This document shows, in pieces, positions 1 to 5,383 of a stretch of 34,106 bases of DNA. The notes under the pieces are model-generated. The model had not been told where the DNA came from. It was given only the letters and a program-made list of their open reading frames with translations, and did not search any database. This DNA is from Candidatus Pseudoscillospira falkowii. GTDB taxonomy: Bacteria > Bacillota > Clostridia > Oscillospirales > Oscillospiraceae. Where the stretch lies: positions 1 through 34,106 of the forward strand of contig CAJFFX010000014.1 in NCBI GenBank assembly GCA_904374485.1, in the 5' to 3' direction. Positions within the stretch are counted from its first letter, which is position 1. Every line of letters starts with the position of its first letter. Both the position numbers and the translations under genes were made by a program.

Positions 1-1
1 G

Positions 2-49
2 CGCACCGGCTTCACCGTGGTGGAGTGGGGCGGCGCGGAGGTCTCCTGA
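2..49 (+). CDS. 3' end of an unidentified gene
   Basis: An open frame enters from the left edge and ends at TGA 47-49, giving the C-terminus RTGFTVVEWGGAEVS. I do not recognise the family from 15 residues. It could also be a chance open frame, although it stops just before a hairpin (72-90) that could end transcription in both directions, as expected at a gene end. Confidence 0.35.
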   Translation, partial: RTGFTVVEWGGAEVS

Positions 50-60
50 ATCCCCCGGAA

Positions 61-90
61 AAACAAAAAACCCACACCGAAAGGGTGTGG
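61..90 (-). terminator. Intrinsic terminator of the small minus-strand gene
   Basis: On the minus strand a 7-bp stem CCACACC/GGTGTGG (90-84 with 78-72, loop 83-79) is followed by a long T-rich run (70-61). It lies 23 bases past the stop of the 29-codon gene at 113-202. The plus strand has only a short TTT after the stem, so the main direction is minus. Confidence 0.75.
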
Positions 91-112
91 TTTCCTGTCC
101 GCTCCGGGGAAA

Positions 113-202
113 TTACCGCTCGCTGGGAGTAGCCGTCTGGTGCTCGTAGATCAGGTCCTCCAGATCCGCGGAAGCCTGGGCGTTTCCATTCTGATACAGC
201 AT
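113..202 (-). CDS. Small protein of 29 residues, unknown function
   Basis: The frame starts at ATG 202-200, seven bases after a near-perfect GAGGAGGTG ribosome binding site, and ends at TAA 115-113. The product begins MLYQNGNAQASADLEDLIYE and ends ATPSER. It is hydrophilic and acidic in the middle, with no membrane segment or cysteine. A good promoter lies upstream (235-263) and a strong terminator downstream (61-90), so this is a complete tiny transcription unit pointing away from guaA. I do not recognise a family. The main alternative is that it is a leader or regulatory RNA that happens to contain an ORF, but the strength of the ribosome binding site argues for translation. Confidence 0.6.
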   Translation of the reverse strand: MLYQNGNAQASADLEDLIYEHQTATPSER

Positions 203-234
203 CCTGTTCACCTCCTCTTGTGGGATCTATCTCT

Positions 235-263
235 AGTTTACCGGGGCGCCGGCGGCAAAACAA
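235..263 (-). promoter_or_regulatory. Predicted promoter of the 29-residue gene
   Basis: Read on the minus strand: -35 TTGTTT (263-258), 17-base spacer, -10 TAAACT (240-235). It points into the small ORF at 202-113. No clear plus-strand promoter for guaA was found in this gap. Confidence 0.5.
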
Positions 264-320
264 GCGAGATTCTGTAAAAGAAATATGAAGTTTTTGCGAA
301 CAAAGGAAGGAGAGGCGTCT

Positions 321-1862
321 ATGTCCCATCAAACCGTGATCGTCCTGGACTTCGGCGGCCAGTATAACCAGCTGATCGCCCGCCGGGTGCGCGAATGCAA
401 TGTGTACTGCGAGGTCCACCCCTACAATATGCCCCTGGAAAAAATCAAGGAATTCGCCCCCATCGGCATCATTTTCACCGGCGGCCCCAACAGCGTCTAC
501 GAAGAGACCTCCCCCCATGTGGATGAGGAAGTGTTCCGCCTGGGCGTGCCGATCCTCGGCATCTGCTACGGCTGCCAGCTCATGGCCCACACCCTGGGCG
601 GCTCCGTCACTGCCGCCACCGACGCTTCCGCCCGCGAATACGGCAAGACCGAGACGTATTTCGACACCGCCTGCAAGCTCTTCCGCAACCTGAGCGAAAA
701 GAGCATCACCTGGATGAGCCACGGCGATTATATGGAGCGCGTGCCCGAGGGCTTCTCCCTGGTGGCCCACAGCGACAACTGCCCCAACGTGGCCATCTGC
801 GACGAGAAGCGCGACTTCTACGGCGTCCAGTTCCACCCCGAGGTGAACCACACCGAAAACGGCACCGCCATGCTCCGCAATTTCCTCTATGAAATCTGCC
901 ATGCCCATGGTGACTGGACCATGAGCGACTACCTCAAGACTCAGATCGCCGCTCTGCGGGAAAAGATCGGCGACGGGAAGGTGCTGCTGGCCCTGTCCGG
1001 CGGCGTGGATTCCTCCGTGGCCGCCGCGCTGCTGGCCCAGGCTGTGGGCAAGCAGCTGACCTGCGTGTTCGTGGACCACGGCCTGCTGCGCAAAAACGAA
1101 GGCGACGAAGTGGAAGCTGCCTTCCGCCAGTGGGATATCAACTTTGTCCGCGTGGACGCCGAGCGCCGCTTCCTGGACAAGCTCAAGGACATCTCCGACC
1201 CCGAGCGCAAGCGCAAGATCATCGGCGAGGAGTTCATCCGCGTATTCGAAGAGGAAGCCAAGAAGATCGGCCGCGTGGACTTCTTGGTCCAGGGCACCAT
1301 CTATCCCGACGTGATCGAGTCGGGCCTGGGCAACAGCGCCGTCATCAAGAGCCACCACAACGTGGGCGGCCTGCCCGACTATGTGGACTTCCGGGAGATC
1401 ATCGAGCCGCTGCGCCTGCTGTTCAAGGACGAAACCCGCCAGCTGGGCCGCGAACTGGGCCTGCCGGAATACCTGGTCATGCGCCAGCCCTTCCCCGGCC
1501 CCGGCCTCGCCATCCGCGTCATCGGCGACATCACCAAGGAAAAGCTGGACACCCTGCGCGACGCCGACGCCATCTTCCGCGAAGAGTGCGCCAAGGCCGG
1601 CGAGGATAAAAAGCTCAATCAGTATTTCGCCGTGCTGACCAATATGCGCTCCGTGGGCGTCCAGGGCGACGGCCGCACCTATGACTACACCCTGGCCCTG
1701 CGTGCCGTCACCACCACCGACTTCATGACCGCCGACTGGGCCCGCATCCCCTACGACGTCCTCGACCGCATCAGCGTCCGCATCGTCAACGAAGTCCCCC
1801 ACATCAACCGCATCGTCTACGATATCACAAGCAAACCGCCTGCCACGATCGAGTGGGAGTGA
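321..1862 (+). CDS. guaA: GMP synthase (glutamine-hydrolysing)
   Basis: This enzyme converts XMP to GMP using glutamine and ATP, the last step of guanine nucleotide synthesis in the cytosol. The 513-residue product has the usual length and order: a class I glutamine amidotransferase with catalytic Cys82 in [11 protein letters not shown] and the FHPEV motif near 170-180, then an ATP pyrophosphatase domain with the P-loop LSGGVDSS near 220-230, then the C-terminal dimerisation domain with [14 protein letters not shown] 321 was chosen because it follows GGAAGGAGAGG at a good distance and starts directly at [14 protein letters not shown]; an ATG at 285 in the same frame has no ribosome binding site. 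No guanine riboswitch or PurR-type box was recognised upstream. A terminator follows at 1972-2010. Confidence 0.98.
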   Translation: MSHQTVIVLDFGGQYNQLIARRVRECNVYCEVHPYNMPLEKIKEFAPIGIIFTGGPNSVYEETSPHVDEEVFRLGVPILGICYGCQLMAHTLGGSVTAATDASAREYGKTETYFDTACKLFRNLSEKSITWMSHGDYMERVPEGFSLVAHSDNCPNVAICDEKRDFYGVQFHPEVNHTENGTAMLRNFLYEICHAHGDWTMSDYLKTQIAALREKIGDGKVLLALSGGVDSSVAAALLAQAVGKQLTCVFVDHGLLRKNEGDEVEAAFRQWDINFVRVDAERRFLDKLKDISDPERKRKIIGEEFIRVFEEEAKKIGRVDFLVQGTIYPDVIESGLGNSAVIKSHHNVGGLPDYVDFREIIEPLRLLFKDETRQLGRELGLPEYLVMRQPFPGPGLAIRVIGDITKEKLDTLRDADAIFREECAKAGEDKKLNQYFAVLTNMRSVGVQGDGRTYDYTLALRAVTTTDFMTADWARIPYDVLDRISVRIVNEVPHINRIVYDITSKPPATIEWE

Positions 1863-1971
1863 CTGGAAAATATTGGCAATTCCCGCATGAACCCCCTTGT
1901 CATAACTGCATTTTCCAAGCTTTATCGCCCCTGGGGCTGCAATTTGGCAATGGGATCATGATTTCAAAAGC

Positions 1972-2010
1972 AAAGAGCTGGCTGATTCGTGAAAATCAGT
2001 CAGCTCTTTT
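1972..2010 (+). terminator. Terminator after guaA
   Basis: A 16-bp stem (1972-1987 with 1994-2009) that includes one G-T wobble, a 6-base loop, and a T run. It lies 110 bases past the guaA stop. The arms begin AAAGAGCTG and end CAGCTCTTT. Confidence 0.9.
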
Positions 2011-2043
2011 CCATTTGTCCCCGCAGAACAGCTTCCCCCCCTC

Positions 2044-2066
2044 CGCCAGCGGCATAACCGCTGGCG
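2044..2066. repeat. Perfect inverted repeat beside the mob remnant
   Basis: Arms CGCCAGCGG (2044-2052) and CCGCTGGCG (2058-2066) flank CATAA. It lies just before the surviving part of the MobV pseudogene. MobV origins of transfer often sit next to the relaxase gene and contain hairpins, so it may be a remnant of one, but no nick-site consensus was recognised. Confidence 0.45.
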
Positions 2067-2078
2067 CGGCGGAAGCGG

Positions 2079-2597
2079 ATAGAAAACTACTATGAAAAAA
2101 TCCGCTCTGGCAAGCAGGAAAAGCCGTTTCACGAAATTATCCTGCAAGTGGGCAACAAGGACGACATGAGCGCCGACAGCGCCGAAGGACGGCTGGCGGC
2201 GGATTTCTCCGCCGACCCGGAGGAAATTCTGCCGGAGGCCGGGACGCTGGAGAGTGCCAAGTCCTACCGGGAGAAAAAGGCAAAGCCCCTGCTGGCGAAG
2301 ATCGTAAAGGTGCTGCGCTCCCTGCTCCGCAAGTACCTTGACCTAAAAGGGAAGTTTGACCGTCTGCAAGGGGACTATGACCGTGTGCGGGAGGGCAACG
2401 CTCGGCTGTCTGACCGATTGATGGAGGTGAAGTTGGAAAACAAAAAACTGCGGCAGATCTCCGCCGACTATACACGGGTCAAGCGGGTCTTTGGCCCGGA
2501 ACAGGTGGAGGCGGCTGTGGAGGCCGACAAGCAGAGGGAACAGGCGGAGAAAGGACGCAAGCGGCCCCGGCGCGCCCTTGACTGGGGAGGGCGGTAA
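2079..2597 (+). pseudogene. MobV/Pre plasmid recombination relaxase, truncated with internal deletion
   Basis: The frame reads IENYYEKIRSGKQEKPFHEI then ...QVGNKDDMSADSAEGRLA, the conserved region just before the active site in Pre/MobV relaxases. It then jumps directly to a coiled-coil C-terminal tail (LRKYLDLKGKFDRLQGDYD and similar) and ends at TAA 2595-2597. The whole N-terminus and the catalytic HxDExxPHxH segment, which should lie between these parts, are absent. The remnant cannot be an active relaxase. A 149-residue ORF starting at ATG 2148 could still be made. The piece marks a former mobilisable element in this patch. A terminator follows at 2614-2655. Confidence 0.8.
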
Positions 2598-2613
2598 ATA
2601 AGCAAGATATAGT

Positions 2614-2655
2614 AAAAGACACCGTTGCCAAATATTCGGCAACGATGTCTTTTTT
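2614..2655. terminator. Bidirectional terminator between the mob remnant and the flavin reductase gene
   Basis: Stem GACA-C-CGTTGCC / GGCAACG-A-TGTC (2618-2629 with 2638-2649) with one mismatch, an A-run before it and a T-run after it. It can serve the plus-strand remnant and the convergent minus-strand gene that ends at 2658. Confidence 0.85.
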
Positions 2656-2657
2656 AT

Positions 2658-3230
2658 TTATTTTTTCATGAGTGGAGCGCCTATATTCCACGCCTGTCCG
2701 ACCTTTTCTCCAATGGCATAATAGCCGTTCTGGAACTGATCGAACACAAAAGCATTTAACTTTACCGGATCAACCCTGCCCTTGTCATCCAAGACATCTT
2801 CATCAGCAAGAACACCAACAATCTCTCCGATGACATGATGGCCGTAAACCTCCATTTTATCCTCGACCACTCTACACTCCAGCGTCAGAGGAAATTCCTC
2901 CACAATAGGAGCGTCAACCTTTTTGCTCTTTACTGCCGTCAACCCTGTGCGCTTGAACTTATTTGACATTTTATTCCCGGTGGCAATGCCAAAGAAGTCC
3001 GCCGCCTCAATGTGGGGAATGTCGGCAATACTGAGCGTAAATGCCTTACGCTTTTTGATGTTTTCGGACGTTTTATGATCTTCGCCAATATTAAGAGAAA
3101 CCATATTTTCCGCACAAATGCCGCCCCATGCCATATTCATCACATCAACCACATCGTTGTCTCCGTAGGTAGAAATCATCAATACCGGCATAGGAAACAG
3201 GTAGGGTTTTACGCCTAAATCCTTTTTCAT
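2658..3230 (-). CDS. Flavin reductase family protein (flavoredoxin-like)
   Basis: A 190-residue FMN-binding split-barrel protein. The opening MKKDLGVKPYLFPMPVLMIS, then MAWGGICAENMVSLNI and the later FTLSIADIPHIEAADFFGIATG, match the flavoredoxin/flavin reductase-like fold. Such proteins bind FMN and pass electrons from NAD(P)H or ferredoxin partners; the substrate cannot be told here. The start at ATG 3230 follows an ACGGAGG site. It is divergent from an HxlR-type regulator with overlapping promoters, the common arrangement in which the regulator controls the reductase. The gene and its partner are visibly AT-richer than guaA or the hydroxylase genes, which suggests recent transfer. Confidence 0.85.
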   Translation of the reverse strand: MKKDLGVKPYLFPMPVLMISTYGDNDVVDVMNMAWGGICAENMVSLNIGEDHKTSENIKKRKAFTLSIADIPHIEAADFFGIATGNKMSNKFKRTGLTAVKSKKVDAPIVEEFPLTLECRVVEDKMEVYGHHVIGEIVGVLADEDVLDDKGRVDPVKLNAFVFDQFQNGYYAIGEKVGQAWNIGAPLMKK

Positions 3231-3257
3231 AAGAATAACCTCCGTTTTGGATTTGGA

Positions 3258-3286
3258 TTGACTTTCCTAAGTTATCTATTTATAAT
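3258..3286 (+). promoter_or_regulatory. Promoter of the HxlR-family regulator gene
   Basis: -35 TTGACT (3258-3263), 17-base spacer, perfect -10 TATAAT (3281-3286). It reads toward 3358. Its -10 is part of the palindrome TATAATTATA, which it shares with the opposing promoter. Confidence 0.8.
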
Positions 3287-3312
3287 TATAGCGTGTAGCA
3301 GAAATATTACAA
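3285..3312 (-). promoter_or_regulatory. Promoter of the flavin reductase gene
   Basis: On the minus strand: -35 TTGTAA (3312-3307), 16-base spacer, -10 TATAAT (3290-3285). The two divergent -10 boxes overlap by two bases, so RNA polymerase cannot occupy both at once. Confidence 0.65.
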
Positions 3313-3357
3313 GTACTGTCAAGAAATATAGGTGCTTTCTTTTGAGGAAGTGTTAAA

Positions 3358-3690
3358 ATGTCTCTAAAATATATCGAAAAGTCCAATTTTGAGGATACCG
3401 GCTTTAGCTATACAATGTCTCTCATCAGCGGCAAACATAAAATGGTAATTCTATATTGCTTAATGGAATTTGAGCCGGTGAGATTTAATGAAATGAAAAG
3501 ATATTTGGGAAATATCACAGACAAGACATTAAGCAATAATTTAAAGGAACTGGAAAACGACAGACTGATTATTAGAAAAGAGTATCCTCAAATACCGCCT
3601 AAAGTGGAGTACTCCCTATCCCCAAGGGGAAAATCACTTATGGAGGTTTTAGATCAGTTATGTCTATGGGGAGAAGAAAACCGAATTTAG
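3358..3690 (+). CDS. HxlR-family winged-helix transcriptional regulator
   Basis: A 110-residue protein with the full HxlR core: SYTMSLISGKHKMVILYCL, then VRFNEMKRYLGNITDKTLS, then LKELENDRLIIRKEYPQIPP and KVEYSLSPRGKSL. These form the winged helix that binds DNA as a dimer. Many HxlR proteins carry a redox-sensing cysteine just before this core; here that stretch (FEDTGFSYT) has none, so sensing must use another route, perhaps the later cysteines in LYCLM or LCLWG. ATG 3358 follows GAGGAAG. It is divergent from the flavin reductase gene, its probable target, and probably represses its own promoter as well. Confidence 0.9.
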   Translation: MSLKYIEKSNFEDTGFSYTMSLISGKHKMVILYCLMEFEPVRFNEMKRYLGNITDKTLSNNLKELENDRLIIRKEYPQIPPKVEYSLSPRGKSLMEVLDQLCLWGEENRI

Positions 3691-3772
3691 TTTTAACGGC
3701 GGCACGATAGCAAACCCGGTCAGGGCCGTCAATGGTCGAGATAAACGGCACACAAGTGCGCCGCCATTGATC

Positions 3773-3855
3773 GCCCCGCCCGGTCTTGCTTTAGGGTAAT
3801 CAAGGCGGGCAAGCCCCAAGGGTGCTTGCCCGCCTCCTTTGATTTTGGGCGGGGC
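3773..3855. repeat. Nested compound inverted repeat
   Basis: Three concentric arm pairs: GCCCCGCCC (3773-3781) with GGGCGGGGC (3847-3855); AATCAA (3798-3803) with TTGATT (3839-3844); GGCGGGCAAGC (3804-3814) with GCTTGCCCGCC (3824-3834). The whole could extrude as one branched cruciform or fold as an RNA. Confidence 0.75.
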
Positions 3856-3880
3856 CGGTTGTCGAATTGCGTCCCATGGT

Positions 3881-3915
3881 GGGATTGATTTCCGCCGGGG
3901 GCGGAAATCAATCCC
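3881..3915. repeat. Perfect 16-bp inverted repeat
   Basis: Arms GGGATTGATTTCCGCC (3881-3896) and GGCGGAAATCAATCCC (3900-3915) with a GGG centre. There is no T-run after it, so it does not look like a terminator. Confidence 0.85.
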
Positions 3916-3920
3916 CTATT

Positions 3921-3946
3921 GCCTGGGAGCGTAAACGCTCCCAGGC
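3921..3946. repeat. Perfect 11-bp inverted repeat
   Basis: Arms GCCTGGGAGCG (3921-3931) and CGCTCCCAGGC (3936-3946) around TAAA, six bases after the previous hairpin. No T-run follows. Confidence 0.85.
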
Positions 3947-3986
3947 GGTGGCCGAAATTAGTCTCGATTCGGGATCAAGAAGCTGT

Positions 3987-4003
3987 CCCCCGATCACAGG
4001 GGG
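3987..4003. repeat. Short GC inverted repeat
   Basis: CCCCC (3987-3991) and GGGGG (3999-4003) around GATCACA, with possible extension through GCT/AGC across a small bulge. It is the weakest of the series. Confidence 0.45.
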
Positions 4004-4145
4004 AGCGAACCGCTTGCCGTTTATCGGCAGCACCAACGCCAGCATACCGCAGCCAGCACCAAAACGCAATCCTTTGCCGGAGCGCTTCGGGAGCGATGCT
4101 GCCGGATGATCCAACCGCAAATCATCGCAAAAAGGAGCATGCGCA

Positions 4146-4556
4146 ATGATCCGTGACATCTGTAAAGACGAGGCTTTTCTGGCCCGGAAGGCGGAGAACG
4201 CCGGGCCGGAGGATCTGCAAACCGCCGCCGACCTGCTGGAAACACTGGCCCACCATAAGGACGGCTGCGTGGGCATGGCGGCCAATATGATCGGGGTAAA
4301 CCGGCGTATTATCGTCTTTGACAACGAGGGCGCATATATGGTCATGTTCAACCCGGAGATCGTGAAAAAATCCGGACCCTACGAAGCCGAGGAGGGCTGT
4401 CTCTCCCTCGCCGGCACCCGGAAGGCCCGGCGCTGGCAGACCATCAAGGTGCGCTGGCAGAATGAAAAATTCCAGGAGCGTTTCAAGACCTTCACCGGCT
4501 GGACGGCTCAAATCATCCAGCACGAGATCGACCACTGCGAGGGAATCATTATATGA
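4146..4556 (+). CDS. Peptide deformylase-like protein
   Basis: A 136-residue product, shorter than a standard deformylase. Peptide deformylase removes the formyl group from the N-terminal methionine of new proteins, using a metal held by one Cys and two His. Visible here are motif 2 as EEGCLS with the metal Cys, and motif 3 as HEIDH near the C-terminus. Motif 1, normally GxGxAAxQ, reads GCVGMAANMIG, so the conserved Gln is Asn. Short variants of this type occur in Clostridia as an extra copy, and activity is uncertain. ATG 4146 follows AAAGGAGC. The stop overlaps the next gene start as ATGA, so the two are probably translated together. Confidence 0.85.
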   Translation: MIRDICKDEAFLARKAENAGPEDLQTAADLLETLAHHKDGCVGMAANMIGVNRRIIVFDNEGAYMVMFNPEIVKKSGPYEAEEGCLSLAGTRKARRWQTIKVRWQNEKFQERFKTFTGWTAQIIQHEIDHCEGIII

Positions 4557-4867
4557 AAAAATGCAAAATCACCGTCATGCGCATCACGCGCTACGAGGAT
4601 CTAATGGCCCGGTACGAAAATCCCATCTCCCACGCCTGCAACATGGCGGAGGGGCAGATCTTCGTGGCCAACGGCTGGGAAAAGCCGGAGGGCTTCTGCC
4701 AGAGCGCCTGGGACACCCTCTCCCCCTTCGTGCTGGCCCTGAGTCACGGCGGGGAGAATTTTTACGACGGCTGGATGAAAAATCCGCGCTCTGCCATGCT
4801 TTCCTGCAGCGACGGCTTCCGCCCCGTGAGCTTCCTGGTGGAGGCCCTGGACGAGGACGCAGAGTAA
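4553..4867 (+). CDS. TIGR04076 family protein
   Basis: A 104-residue cytosolic protein that matches the TIGR04076 pattern: KKCKITVMRITRYEDLMARY at the start, then HACNMAEGQIF, PEGFCQSAW and a C-terminal SCSDGFRPVSFLVE. The family is common in Clostridia and related anaerobes and its function is unknown. Several conserved cysteines suggest metal or redox binding, which is inference. The start overlaps the stop of the deformylase-like gene by four bases. A strong terminator follows seven bases after the stop codon, so the two genes form one unit. Confidence 0.85.
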   Translation: MKKCKITVMRITRYEDLMARYENPISHACNMAEGQIFVANGWEKPEGFCQSAWDTLSPFVLALSHGGENFYDGWMKNPRSAMLSCSDGFRPVSFLVEALDEDAE

Positions 4868-4899
4868 AAAAAAGGGACCGCCGGAGCGGTCCCTTTTTT
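4868..4899. terminator. Bidirectional terminator
   Basis: Perfect stem GGGACCGC (4874-4881) / GCGGTCCC (4886-4893), loop CGGA, with an A-run before and TTTTTT after. It serves the plus-strand pair and the minus-strand TetR remnant that ends at 4902. Confidence 0.92.
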
Positions 4900-4901
4900 A
4901 C

Positions 4902-5236
4902 TCACTTGGCCCAGCAGTCCACCGCATCCCGCAGAAAGTGGGCGCAGCCGGGCATGATTTTATCGTAATAGGCTGTGAAGCGCGGATCGTTCACATAAAG
5001 CTCCACGATCCGTCCGATCAGCCGCCAGACCGCTTTCTCCGTACACAGGCCGCGGCGCTTCAGATATTCGTATTCCCCGATGATTGGATCATAGTCCCGG
5101 CAGGTGGCCGTGTACATGTCCATGACGATCTCGTTGCGCAGATTCTTTTGCTGCCGAAATGGACCGCGATCTGCCCGGCGCTGGCGCCGGCATGCTTTGC
5201 GATCAGGCGCAATGCTTTTTCGGCATTTTCCGCCAA
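4902..5236 (-). pseudogene. TetR-like regulator remnant, frameshifted and truncated
   Basis: From TTG 5236, after GGGGGAGGG, the frame reads AENAEKALRLIAKHAGASAG then QIAVHFGSK, a TetR-type helix-turn-helix (AGxSxGxIxxHFGSK). The frame is then lost, and the next frame continues KNLRNEIVMDMYTATCRDYD and runs to DPRFTAYYDKIMPGCAHFLR before TGA 4904-4902. Restoring one A in the AAAA run near 5150 would join the parts as HFGSKKNLRNEIV. Helix 1 of the usual TetR domain is missing, and the total of about 111 residues is well short of the usual 190 or so. It is most likely a decaying gene; a sequencing error in the homopolymer is the alternative for the frameshift but does not explain the short length. 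Confidence 0.6.
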
Positions 5237-5261
5237 AATCCCTCCCCCGGACCGGCGGCGC

Positions 5262-5301
5262 GGCAGGAAAAAACGGCGCAGCACCAGCTGCGCCGTTTTT
5301 T
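5262..5301 (-). terminator. Terminator of the molybdenum hydroxylase structural operon
   Basis: Perfect 15-bp stem (5301-5287 with 5282-5268) around a 4-base loop, with A/T-rich arm ends that supply the T-run on the minus strand. It lies about 80 bases past the stop of the FAD subunit gene and just ahead of the TetR remnant. Confidence 0.9.
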
Positions 5302-5383
5302 CACTTGGAAACATAGGGAGGCTTTTTCTTTCTATTCGCCGGGCGGCAGAGCCGCCGCGGGAACATTGCTTGGCTTTTGCCCC

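Larger units (their letters stand above)
3691..4145. other. 455-base gene-free tract rich in perfect hairpins
   Basis: No convincing gene lies between the HxlR gene and the deformylase-like gene. The tract holds at least four strong inverted repeats in a row (listed separately), plus weaker ones such as GGCACAC/GTGCGCC at 3747-3762 and GATGAT/ATCATC near 4105-4126. Its base composition returns to GC-rich. With the MobV remnant upstream, the dense hairpins are consistent with a transfer or replication origin of a mobile element, but no nick site or relaxase gene is present, so this is inference. Short open frames on both strands follow the inverted repeats and lack ribosome binding sites. Confidence 0.6.

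Noticed and set aside
12-1802. Long minus-strand open frame opposite guaA
   Set aside because: It is the mirror of a high-GC gene with clear family motifs; it has no ribosome binding site and a low-complexity Val/Ala/Gly/Asp composition.
2148-2597. Independent small coiled-coil gene
   Set aside because: The frame continues upstream of ATG 2148 into recognisable MobV sequence, so this is the tail of a damaged relaxase gene rather than a separate gene.
3691-4145. CRISPR array
   Set aside because: The repeats are inverted, all different, and have no regular spacers.
4902-5123. TipAS-type drug-binding domain
   Set aside because: The ending DPRFTAYYDKIMPGCAHFLR recalls TipAS, but the upstream frame shows a TetR-like helix-turn-helix in line with it after a one-base correction, which explains the whole region better.
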